Source of the DNA: Cymbomonas tetramitiformis
Lineage: Eukaryota > Chlorophyta > Pyramimonadophyceae > Pyramimonadales > Pyramimonadaceae
Length of the DNA: 64,000 nucleotides
Assembly (NCBI GenBank): GCA_001247695.2
Contig: LGRX02024567.1
Span: 1-64,000, forward strand
Direction: 5' to 3'
This document shows, piece by piece, positions 1-11,634 of this stretch; positions within the stretch are counted from its first letter, which is position 1, and each line of letters starts with the position of its first letter. Made by a program: the position numbers and the translations under genes. The notes beneath the pieces were generated by a model. That model was not told the DNA's origin and ran no database searches. It worked only from the letters and a program-made list of their open reading frames with translations.

Positions 1-1658
1 ACATCGCATGGTAATTAATTGTGCTGTCCAAATAGATCGACGCCTAGTGGAGATTGCATACTTGTGATCGACAGCGCCTAGTACCTTACCTTAATCAGCA
101 GCAGCAGCAGCAAAGCTCGAATCCCAACGGGCGATACAGTCGAATGTTCCATCTCACGATCGCCAGACGCTAACGATGACAGTGCCACAACAGTCGCGTG
201 TATGTACCACAACGCCACCCACGCGTTATGGCATGGCATGCTGGGAAGCAAAAAGCAAAGCACTGTCGCGCACATGATCCTGCGGTCATATGATGTAATG
301 GCGATATCTATGTTAACATCGCATGGTAATTAATGGTGCTGTCCAAAAAGATCGACGCCTAGTGGAGATCGCATATTTGTGATCGACAGCGCCTAGACCT
401 CTGACCTTTATAATCTTCACCCAAACCAAATTACCTACCTTTGACCTTTATAATCTTCACCCAAACCAAATTACCTTACTACCTCTGACCTTTATAATCT
501 TCACCCAAACCAAATTACCTTACCTTACCTACCTCTGACCTTTATAATCTTCAACCAAACCAAATTACCTTACCTTACCTTACCTTACCTTACCTTAGTC
601 AATCAGCAGCAGCAGCAGCAGCAAAGCTCGAATCCCAACGGGCGATACAGTCGAATGTTTCATCTCACGATCGCCAGACGCTAACGATGACAGTGCCACA
701 ACAGTCGCGTGTATGTACCACGACGCCACCCACGCGTTATGGCATGGCATGCTGGGAAGCAAAAGCAAAGCACTGTCGCGCACATGATCCTGCGGTCATA
801 TGATGTAATGGCGATATCCATGTTAACATCGCATGGTAATTAATGGTGCTGTCCAAAAAGATCGACGCCTAGTGGAGATCGCATATTTGTGATCGACAGC
901 GCCTAGTACCTTAATCAGCAGCAGCAGCAGCAGCAAAGCTCGAATCCCAACGGGCGACGCAGTCGAATTTTCGATCGCACGATCACCAGACGCCAACGAT
1001 GACAGTGCCACAACAGTCGCGTGCATTTATCGCGACGCCACCCACGCGTTATGGCATGGCATGCTGGGAAGCAAAAAGCAAAGCACTGTCGCGCACATGA
1101 TCCTGCGGTCATATGATGTAATGGCGATATCCATGTTAACATCGCATGGTAATTAATTGTGCTGTCCAAACAGATCGATGCCTAGTGGAGATCGCATATT
1201 TGTGATCGACAGCGCCTAGTACCTTACCTTAATCAGCAGCAGCAGCAGCAGCAGCAGCAAAGCTCGAATCCCAACGGGCGATACAGTCGAATGTTCGATC
1301 TCACGATCGCCAGACGCTAACGATGACAGTGCCACAACAGTCGCGTGTATTTATCGCGACGCCACCCACGCGTTATGGCATGGCATGCTGGGAAGCAAAA
1401 AGCAAAGCACTGTCGCGCACATGATCCTGCGGTCAGATTATGTAACGGCGATATCCATGTTAACATCGCATGGTAATTAATCGCGCTGTCCAAAAGGATC
1501 GACGCCTAGTGGAGATCGCATATTTGTGATCGACAGCGCCTAGACCTCTGACCTTTATAATCTTCACCCAAACCAAATTACCTTACTTACCTTACTACCT
1601 CTGATCTTTATCGTCTTGGCATCAAGTAAATTACCTTACTTACCTTACCTTAGTCAAT

Positions 1659-1694
<36 letters not shown>

Positions 1695-2128
1695 AGCTCG
1701 AATCCCAACGGGCGATACAGTCGAATGTTTCATCTCACGATTGCCAGGCGCTAACGATGACACTGCCACTGCAGTCGCGTACATTTATCGCGACGCCACC
1801 CACGCGTTATGGCATGGCATGCTGGGAAGCAAAAGGCAAAGCACTGTCGCGCACATGATCCTGCGGTCATATGATGTAATGGCGAAAATGATTTAAACAT
1901 CGCATGGCCGACGCGATGTTCGGAAATCAGATAGATTCGCTTTTCCATTGCATAGCAGACGCGAGGATCGAGAAATGTCAAATCATTAATGGAATGGCGG
2001 ACTCGATGTTCATGTTCGGATCTCTCGAGTGCGCCACGTCGGCAAGATAAATAATCCCATCCACCGTCAGATGCGCCTAGTGGAGATCTTAATTTAAGAT
2101 CGACCGGGCCTAGTACTTAGTCAATCAG

Positions 2129-2170
<42 letters not shown>

Positions 2171-2470
2171 AGCTCGAATCCCAACGGGCGATACAGTCGA
2201 ATGTTCCATCTCACGATCGCCAGACGCTAACGATGACAGTGCCACAACAGTCGCGTGTATGTACCACGACGCCACTTACGCGTTATGGCATGGCATGCTG
2301 GGAAGCAAAATGCGAAGCACTGTCGCGCACATGATCCCGCGGTCATATGATGTAATGGCGATATCCATGTTAACATCGCATGGTAATTAACCGTGCTGTC
2401 CAAAAAGATCGACGCCTAGTGGAGATCGCATATTTGTGATCGACAGCGCCTAGTACTTACCTTAGTCAAT

Positions 2471-2524
<54 letters not shown>

Positions 2525-3743
2525 AGCTCGAATCCCAACGGGCGATACAGTCGAATGTTTCATCTCACGATCGCCAGGCGCTAACGATGACAGTGCCACT
2601 GCAGTCGCGTACATTTATCGCGACGCCACCCACGCGTTATGGCATGGAATGCTGGGAAGCAAAAGGCAAAGCACTGTCGCGCACATGATCCTGCGGTCAT
2701 ATGATGTAATGGCGAAAATGATTTAAACATCGCATGGCCGACGCGATGTTCGGAAATCAGATAGATTCGCTTTTACATTGCATAGCAGACGCGAGGATCG
2801 AGAAATGCCAAATCATTAATGGAATGGCAGACTCGATGTTCATGTTCGGATCTCTCGAGTGCGCCACGTCGGCAAGATAAATAATCCCGTCCACCGTCAG
2901 ATGCGCCTAGTGAAGATCTTAATTTAAGATCGACCGGGCCTAGTACTTACCTTAATCAGCAGCAGCAGCAGCAAAGCTCGAATCCCAACGAACGACGCAG
3001 TCAAATTAACGATCTGACGATCGACAGACGCTAGCGATGACAGTGCCACAACAGTCGCGTGTATGTACCACGACGCCACCCACGCGTTATGGCATGGCAT
3101 GCTGGGAAGCAAAACGCGAAGCACTGTCGCACACATGATCCTGCGGTCATATGATGTAATGGCGATATCCATGTTAACATCGCATGGTAATTAATCGTGC
3201 TGTCCAAAAAGATCGACGCCTAGTGCAGATCGCATATTTGTGATCGACAGCGCCTAGTACCTTACCTTACTTACCTTAATCAGCAGCAGCAGCAGCAAAG
3301 CTCGAATCCCAACGGGCGACGCAATCGAATTTTCGATCTCACGATCGCCAGACGCCAACGATGACACTGCCACTGCAGTCGCGTGTATGTACCGCGACGC
3401 CACCCACGCGTTATGGCATGGCATGCTGGGAAGCAAAAAGCGAAGCACTGTCGCGCACATGATCCTGCGGTCATATGATGTAATGGCGATATCCATGTTA
3501 ACATCGCATGGTAAGTAACCGTGCTGTCCAAAAAGATCGACGCCTAGTGGAGATCGCATACTTGTGATCGACAGCGCGTAGTACCTTACCTTAATCAGCA
3601 GCAGCAGCAAAGCTCGAATCCCAACGGGCGACGCAGTCGAATTTTCGATCTCACGATCGCCAGACGCTAACGATGACACTGCCACTGCAGTCGCGTGTAC
3701 GTACCGCGACGCCACCCACGCGTTATGGCATGACATGCTGGGA
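1..3743. repeat. Tandem array of (CAG)n-bearing ~315-bp units
   Basis: About ten head-to-tail copies. Each has a CAG run (starting near 97, 600, 915, 1232, 1658, 2122, 2467, 2957, 3280 and 3597), a conserved body of about 230 bp, and a hairpin flanked by GCCTAG motifs. Basic spacing is about 315 bp; longer spacings come from inserted sub-repeats or from variant units (near 1880 and 2720) with a different body. The many minus-strand ORFs here (poly-Leu ends, shared HNAWVA text) come from reading CTG repeats and one repeated sequence, and I do not accept them as genes. The last unit breaks off near 3743. The array could be SINE-derived (see findings) or a satellite. Confidence 0.9.
397..598. 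repeat. ~45-bp sub-repeat inside the CAG array
   Basis: Four near-identical copies of a unit containing CTGACCTTTATAATCTTC followed by a CCAAACCAAATTACC block sit between two CAG units. Related copies recur at 1540-1640. They lengthen the spacing between adjacent CAG units and end in a CCTTA pentamer run. Confidence 0.8.
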
Positions 3744-4875
3744 AAAAAGTGGCGGACTCTCTCATATATCGGTGTGAAATATACGAAGCCCTCCATTCAT
3801 GTGAAATATACGAAGGCATCCGTGCACGTGAACAAGGTCTTTCGCCAGAAATCATACATCATCGAGCAGGACTCGCAACATATTGGCAATGCCATAGCAA
3901 TTGTGTTGACGAATATAATCGGAAACGTCGTCAATCACACAAGCGAGAGAATAAAACCGGCGACCTCTCTAATTGCGTACAATACATCTCTATACGGCCG
4001 GCTTGGAGAAAGTTGAAAAGTAGTTTCGTTGGAGCGCTTGCAGATTATTGACACCGACTGCATGCGCATCAAAGGTAAGTTGCGCGTGTGCGTGCGTGTG
4101 TGCGTGAGTGTGTGCGTGCATGCTTTGTGTGCATGTGTGTGTGTGTGTGCGCGCGCGCGCGATGTGATATATAAGGTCAGGCAAATACACGTGCGCGCGC
4201 GTGCCCCCGCACCCACCGTAGTGACATATATGCTGAAACCTGAAAGGAGTGACATCCACGCTATGTGCAATCACTTGCTTTGTGTGGGGAGCACCTCGGT
4301 GTGTGCATTTTTGTTATTTAGCTTCCATTCATAATTCATGTTGGTAATATTTGCGGTGTTATATACGTGATGTGTACGTGATGTGGTGAGCCGTCGTGGA
4401 GCATGCCACACTCTCTTCTTGACCCGATTATTTATACACGATGTTGTGAATTAAAATGCCCTACATCGATGATTCATGCTTGTGAGTCTTGATGTAATGC
4501 ATGATGATTTATTTACGATGTGTGTGAGTGGAATCTAGGCAAGGTCCCGTCATATTGGTGCTTGCGTCGTTATCTCACTTATCCGCTTAGATGGTAGTGC
4601 GCTAGCTTTGATTGGCATGCATATCAGGTCGTTCACTTTATGAGAGAGAGAGAGAGAGTGTGTGTGTACATATATTCACATAATACATATATTATTGTAT
4701 GTCGAGTTGAACATCTAATTGTTATCCCCCCCCCGCGGTGGTTGATACCGTCCCGTGAAGTTTTACAGAGCCCAAGATAGTTTTTGGTGTCCTTGTTCGC
4801 ACGTCGCATTCCCGCAAGTGGCGTGGCAGGGTGTATATAAACATAATACATACATATATACATACATAATTATAT

Positions 4876-4994
4876 GCATGCTACATGCGACATGCATATT
4901 GATTGTTAAAGTGGTAATATTGTGCGTGCGCGCGCGCGCTTGCAATCACGAGTGCGTGAGTGTGCGTGTATGATTTGTGTTTGGATGCGTGTGC
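4876..4994 (+). repeat. Direct repeat copy 1 (partner 6738-6857)
   Basis: Begins GCATGCTACATGC and ends near GGATGCGTGTGCCAG. The partner at 6738-6857 matches over the whole length, with differences mainly in the GT/GC microsatellite core. This is a segmental duplication 1.86 kb apart. Confidence 0.8.
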
Positions 4995-6737
4995 CAGGGG
5001 GCACGACGCCTTAAGCACTTGGGGAGTATAGAGACTCCGTACCGTAGAGTGCTGGCCCGACTCGATATCGATCCGCGATCCGATAGCTCGAGTATGCTCA
5101 TGAGACATGTGTGAGTAGATAGAAATGCACATATAGGAGGAACGGGGGAAGAGCTCGGCCTGCTGTTAAAAACTAAGAAAAATGTCTTCGGACGTGCACC
5201 TACATCTGGCCCTGACCCAGTGATATAATATAAAAAGAAATATGTACCTTTACATAGCTCTCCCAAAAAGACATATGAAATAACATACAGAGTGGCCCTG
5301 ACCCACGAGTGTGTAGCATAGTGCCCCAGGCACAATTGGTATCCCAGGCGTAGAGATCTGTGTTCCTTGCGCAGGTTTCGGTAGATGTGGGCCTGTCGGG
5401 TTGTGGGGTATCGCTTCCGCGTTAATTCTGAGATTGGCTCGCGCCCTGCTTGCCCCTTTATTGACGAGGTGGACTACTTAGACTTACCGTACTTGGGTGG
5501 TTGGCGTCGCGATACGGCCTTGCGTGGTTCCCTCATTTTCTTTTGGCCTCCTGCGTTTTAGATGTAAGATGTAAGATGTCCTTGCTGTTTTTGCGTTTTT
5601 TCGCTCGTGTTTCGTATTTTGTTTTTGACTTGAACGTCAGCCGTTGGCAAACGTTAGCCCGTTACTACGGGCGCCTTGCAGGAGGCCTTGTGGGATGGGA
5701 TGTTTTCGCGCTCCCTTACGTCAGGTCGCGCTGTCGCTTAAGATGCGTGTAGATGTTGCGTTTGCTAAGTTGCCCTAAGTGTTTTCCCTTCTTCCTTCTC
5801 CGTTTTATCACCTGTAGTGTTGGAACTCACTCGGGCCTGCATCAGTAAATATTGCTTTATTCGCACGTTTTCCGGCTGGATACACAATTACGCATGCACA
5901 ATCATATAATAATCCGCATACACAACCAATCATGTGCGTCTTAGCATAATGTGATATTTTTTATTCGCAAGGGTAATTGTTAAAGATTGCATTCGATATA
6001 CGCATCAGCCTATTTGCGCACAGTTTGTGCAGCATGCAGTCATAATGAGATTTTCACATTGTCAAAATTTAAAGTACTAATATGATGATCATAGTAGTAT
6101 GCCATGCGTGCTAGATGCCAACTGCCGCAGTGCTACAAACGTGCCCCCCTTTGCTATTCGTCCTAAAACACAAATGCCAGCTCAAGATGGGCACAATAAT
6201 TCTATGCATGTGCAAGGGGTATCAATGGACATCAGATTATGCAGTGCTCGCCTCAAGCACCACCTTAGTCACTGTCTCGGCTTGTGCTCAAAATTATTGA
6301 TGAATATCAGCGAGTGCGTTGTGAGTGCATACGCCCGTTGATGCACACACGCACACGCACTAAGCACACACGCACGCGCGCGCGACACACACATACACAC
6401 ACATAATAAAGTGAACGAGCTAATGCGCATGCCAATCAAAGCTAGACGTATATATATATATATACAACGTTGTATATATATATATATATATGGGGACTTC
6501 AATGCAGCCAATTTCCCTCTCGAATTTCACGGTGTGCGCTCGAGCACCAACGTGTGATATTTTCATAATATACTTGCAGTGTAACACTGCCTGAGCTTCC
6601 AACGTGGCTGCACACTTTCTTTTTTGGCTAGGATGTGTGGGTGCGGTATATAGTCGTGCCTTGATCTATTCCCACAAGCATGTTTCTCACATCCACGGGA
6701 TTGATGGTGGGTCTGCTTTTGTCAGCGGGCAACGTGT

Positions 6738-6857
6738 GCATGCTACATGCAACATGCATATCGATTGTTAAAGTGGCAAGAATGTGTGTGTGCGCGTGCG
6801 CTTGCAGTCGCGAGTGTGCGCGTGTGTGTGTATGATTTGTGTTTGGATGCGTGTGCA
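6738..6857 (+). repeat. Direct repeat copy 2 (partner 4876-4994)
   Basis: Same segment as 4876-4994 with a different GT/GC core, ending GGATGCGTGTGCAAG. Confidence 0.8.
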
Positions 6858-6891
6858 AGTATGTAATTATGCGCGTGCATGAGTGTGGCTT

Positions 6892-6975
6892 TTCCTTGGA
6901 CCGACTCCGTTGGCACACCGTAGCCGCAGAAGATCAATTGCACTATGTACCCACACCGGGGATCAAAGCATTCAG
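6892..6975 (+). repeat. Dispersed repeat, inverted partner at 57205-57290
   Basis: See partner. Lies in microsatellite-rich DNA. Confidence 0.7.
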
Positions 6976-7513
6976 CCATGATTGTGTGTGTGTGTGTGTG
7001 AAAGAGAGTGAGCATGTGTATCACATGTATGCAAAATGGGCATGTGCACCACCAACTCATGTATAGTGAGCCTCCATTATTTTTCACATGATGTTCGCCC
7101 CCACCTAAGTAATTGCCACAAGCAGACGGACATCGCCATACATGTGTAGCAGAAAAGTAACTCTGCTACGAGGGTCATACATTGCTTGCTCAGACTTCAG
7201 CTAACACTCCAAGAGGTTGTTGACATCAACATTATCCACATCAACATGTATAACGCTCCATCTATTCTTCACGATTTGTTGCAGACATGTCTCATCAATT
7301 AGGCAATCTTAGTATTGATTATGCAGTTAGCACTAATCGCGCGCAGCGCGCAATGTTGATGTATTGATCGGTGCGTGAGCATTTACATTCTGCACATTCA
7401 ACAGATTGTTTTCGATGCCATGCATGTGCAAATGCTAAATAGTATGTAAGATATGTATGCAGAGTGTGTGGAGTGTTTGCTTATTCGACTACACGTGTAT
7501 CTACACTACAATT

Positions 7514-7807
7514 GCCAAGCGTAAACGACGTGCGAAAGCTAAGAAAACGTTCGTACTGGAAAATAAGTAATCATAGTAACTATTTGTGTCCCTGATAATC
7601 ATATTGGATAGCCAAACCTTGCTCCACCATTCAATATTTGCAACTAGCTTACATTACATGTACGCCGCCACCATATATCATATCTAGCTATATAACACAT
7701 TTAATATCTCACATCCCAAATCATATCGCCGTACATACATAACAACCGCCCAACCGATAACTAATGAATACCTTAACGATAGGGATATATCATCATACAT
7801 ACACCGC
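7514..7807 (+). repeat. ~295-bp tandem unit, copy 1
   Basis: Matches the sequence that starts at 7808, is interrupted by the Ty3 element at 7833-15600, and resumes at 15606 to about 15845. Shared blocks include CAAACCTTGCTCC, ACATGTACGCCGCC and ACAACCGCCCAACC. The Ty3 element therefore landed about 25 bp into the second unit. Confidence 0.8.
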
Positions 7808-7832
7808 CACCAAGCGCAACCGACATGCGAAC

Positions 7833-8420
7833 TGTCAGGGTCATGACCGATGACATATGTGTCATACATGTCATACGTGTCATACCTGTCAGACATGTCA
7901 TACCATGTCATGTCATGTCATGTCGAGTCATGTCATATATTATAATGACAGACAATCGTCAGTACGGTCGACTATGACTGTACATGTCGTCAGATGATAA
8001 GTCACATCATCTGTCATTATTCAAGGAAAGACTTGAATGACACCTGTCATCGAGAGTTCGTATGTCGAACTCGAAGATGGCAAAGCAAGATACATCTTGA
8101 AGTAACAAACAAGAAATCATCTTCGCTTCAAGCATGTGCGGAACAAGCATGCGCAGTATTATGGGGCGAACGTATTATTCGTTCTGACGATACTGGTCGT
8201 TCAACCAATGTCTCGGGTTCACAACCCAATGGCGGTACCATCTATGCGATGGGAGACATATGGTATTTAGATGAGCTAGCGTTGTGCTAGAGGCAGCATC
8301 TTCTCACAGAAGTCTGCACTCATCCCCGCTATTATCTTACGCGTGTGTTACCGTCCTATAACACAGCGTTTACTATTATTTTATATGATATACTGAGGGC
8401 TCGCTTATCCAGCCCTAATA
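7833..8420 (+). repeat. 5' LTR of element 1
   Basis: Starts TGTCAGGGTCATGACC and ends CAGCCCTAATA. The relative at 20928-31648 ends in CCCTGACA or CCCCGACA, so the usual CA end has been altered here in both LTRs. The first 120 bp are a run of TGTCAT hexamers and their inverses. No TATA box could be chosen with confidence. Confidence 0.93.
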
Positions 8421-11400
8421 GATGGTATTCTAAACTCGTCAAGGCACGAACACGAGAACTCAAGTGAGTGCAGCGTTAGATATCGTATATATTGTATTGT
8501 TCGCAGGTTGCAGGTTCGCGCATACAAGCAACAACGCTCGCAGTTATACTGAATATCTGCAAACCGAATAATAAATACGCTCGAATATCGACAGCATACG
8601 GATTGCGCGAGGATTTATCATCGCGAACATATCCGCAGCTGGCAGCATTCGCAGAGAAATCGTCTTAATACTATAAGCGACAAGGTGTGCGCACAGTGTA
8701 CGGATCGTATACATATGATGTCAAAATTCGCAGGATTGTCACGGTATGCGAGATGCAGATGCGCTAGTGAAAAATGACCGTCAGTACGTATGATTCGCAT
8801 CAACTGCGTACGAAATTTCGAACTACAAACGTACGAAATTTCGTTAAACAGCGCGATCGCATTCATTTATGCGACAATACACCGGCGACAATGAGATACT
8901 TTGTGAAATAATTGACAACATCGATTTTCGCAAATGATCTGCTTGAACCGTACACAATAATCCGCTCGTACGATGATTTTTAGCTCGTCAGCGCGATGTG
9001 CACCTGCCATGATCTCATCGGATGCAATAAACGCACGATTTTAGGGCGCATGATTCCTGATGTATCTACATGCAACGAGACATGCATATGTCTACAGTGT
9101 CCGCCATCCGTACATATGCCATGTTGCGCGCGTCAATATCCTCTGCAGAATAATTGTATACTCGCAGGGATATTTTGGATGGATGCATGATGGACACATG
9201 ATTACTATACTGCAGCATTTTACACCACATATTGATGACTGCAGAAATATTTCAAACCGTCAGCATTTGTATGCTTATTGCAATATAGTGTGCAAAAGAT
9301 GTATAGACTGAGCTTGCAATGATTGCATTATATACCAACATGCAGCACATGAGTATATGCAGCACACACCAACATGCAGCACATGAGTACATGCAGCATT
9401 ACACCATGTATACATTCTATACTGAGTGACTGCAATATTGTAAGTTGTGCATGCATCACCAAAGCAGCTTGATCATGATATCAGCTGCAGTATATATACC
9501 AGTTTGATCACGTTAGCAACTGGAATATTAGCATCATTTTGCAATGTATTGAACAGTTCATAAGCACATTGCAGTGCATGCTAGATTATATTAGAATTCA
9601 TGTTAGCATAAGGTGCCTGAAAGTAGTCTTAACATCATAATTAGCTCGTTATGTCCCGGTGGAGCCGAGATGCTCTTCGGATCACATACCGTTCTATGGT
9701 GGATTACTGGAAGGAATACTCACCAGAGCTACATGTAAAATCAACCAGCAACTCACGTTATTGTGAATGAGATTATATCAGGATTACAATAAACCTTAAC
9801 TTGATATATATCATGCTAGATTCATTCAGTACATGGTATGTTGATCACCATCCTGCATGATAACTATCTGGGAATTGTAATACCAGAAGTCACCTTCCTG
9901 TAAGTGTGTAAAGTGAACACACACACACTGGCAAAAGTACTAATCAGCAGTACTATATACATGCACACACACTGACATTTACAACTATGTATGTATATAT
10001 TGACATTCACTGACTCAGAGTGAATTGATCAACTATAATGTCTATCATGTGCATTATAATATGGATACCATTCCACAAACACATGTGCGTGTGGAATGTC
10101 AAACATGGCGATACATATGGGAGCAGAATAAGACAACATGCTGTAGGGCTGGATGGAGTTATCTCCAGACCCGAAGGCAGAATACTGTGCTCATTACAAC
10201 AGCAGGTAACTGTTGAGCACAGTCCATTCACTCTCACACATCGCTGGAGCAACAACAACCACTATACTGCATTCTGACAATTGACTCAGTATTGATCAGC
10301 ACAAATGCATGTACCTAACCAGATCAGTACATACATATATTGAGCTGACACAGGTTGTTGTGGACATACACACACATATATATGTGCTATGCTAAACTGC
10401 TTTGATTATAATCAAGCTATGTCCATGTATGTTTGAAATTTAGAGATATCATTTTTGATATACTCTTGGAGCACAGTCATATGCTCAAACCTATCATAGG
10501 TTGATAAGTTATCACTAAAGTGGATAATCCGCTTATAGTTGGTATACTAAATATCATCAGGGAGTGCATTTACTTCCATGGGTTTCAAATCAGTAAAACC
10601 CACAGATATGATCAACCTCAGATGTTGACATACAGGAATATTCACTTTTATGCCATGAAAATCGTCATGTGCAAAAGTGAAGTGAAATGCAGTACTTCCG
10701 TACATTGCAGCTCACACACACACAGAGATATATTACTATGGAAAACAATAATCAAGCCGGAAAACGGCCAAAATGGGTGAAATTCGTTTGCGATAGATTT
10801 GAAAATTGAAAATTCGACCCTATTTTATTTGATATTATGATTTTATACCTATTAAGGTATCAGAAAATCATAACGACCATAGTCATATCTCGTGTAACAC
10901 CCTAGATAGCAGGTGTGGAATATGTAGGGGTGTACATATTGGCTGTAACGAAATGCGTAAAAATGTTTTACGCATGATTTCAAAATGAAAATTTCGGGTT
11001 GATTTTTTTTGCTGATATGATTATTCAGCTATCAATAAATAATCCCTGATTTATGCAGCACTTGTAACACCCTGTAACACCCTAAAAATTGAATGTGTGT
11101 GTGTCAGGGGTGTAACGTACCTCCTGCAAACCACGTAACATTCAGTGTGATGTTAAATGCAGTTTTGCTTAAAAATGTTTGCAAAATATTTATACTGCTT
11201 TAATTTTACCTATTTTAGGGTTACTGATACCAAGTAACACCCTAAACACACTGTTGGGGATATGGGCCACTGTAACGTAACATGCCCTAAAATGCCACTA
11301 AATATTGGATAAACTTCGTGTTTGGCATAAATATATCATGCTGTAATCAGCGCAGACATGATAATATTTCGGGCAACAACCCTAAAACTGTAACAGCGGC

Positions 11401-11634
11401 TTCCTATAAGGAATGCATGCTACATATGAGGTAAAGGCAATTGACAACTGCCTTATATTCACACTTCCTTGAGGGGGGAAGAAGGTGGATATATATACAT
11501 AATTACCTCATTATAATGTACACATGTACTACATGTATGTAAACATACAGATATACTATATATATATATATATCACACACACTCAGTTAGCTGATTAGCT
11601 GAAGGTATCTTTTGTGTTGTGTTTTGTTTTTTAG
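8421..11634 (+). other. Long non-coding leader of element 1
   Basis: About 3.2 kb between LTR and gag without a convincing ORF. The minus-strand relative has a leader of similar length (27855-31016) and recognisable blocks, for example CGTCAAGGCACGAACA after the primer site. TAACACCCT-type motifs recur between 10900 and 11250. A ~34-bp direct duplication containing CAACATGCAGCACATGAGTA lies near 9330-9395. Confidence 0.7.
8423..8433 (+). other. Primer-binding site of element 1
   Basis: TGGTATTCTAA lies two bases after the LTR. It is conserved at the same place in the minus-strand relative (31004-31014). It starts with TGG, as expected for a tRNA 3' CCA end; the primer tRNA was not identified. 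Confidence 0.55.

Larger units (their letters stand above)
3744..7513. other. Microsatellite-rich stretch, no supported gene
   Basis: No ORF here has family-like content. The region holds GT/GC-rich microsatellite DNA (about 4080-4160 and 4920-4975), a GA/GT run (4641-4670), an AC run (6340-6400) and an AT palindrome centred near 6467. It also holds a duplicated ~119-bp segment (4876-4994 and 6738-6857) and a 41-bp inverted repeat pair (4601-4641 and 6406-6446). ORFs in the repeats encode simple Val-Cys, His-Thr or Arg-Ala runs and are not accepted. Confidence 0.6.

Noticed and set aside
78..3855. Many minus-strand ORFs with poly-Leu ends and shared HNAWVA peptide text
   Set aside because: They come from one tandem repeat read on the minus strand; frame integrity is lost in several units and there is no family content.
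4029..4334. ORFs rich in Val-Cys, His-Thr or Arg-Ala near 4.0-4.3 kb
   Set aside because: Translations of GT/GC microsatellites.
3744..7513. tRNA or rRNA genes
   Set aside because: No cloverleaf-like segment or rRNA core was recognised by eye here or elsewhere in the window.
7994..8290. 98-aa ORF in both LTRs of element 1
   Set aside because: The same LTR segment in element 2 does not keep this frame, so it is chance coding in a repeated LTR.
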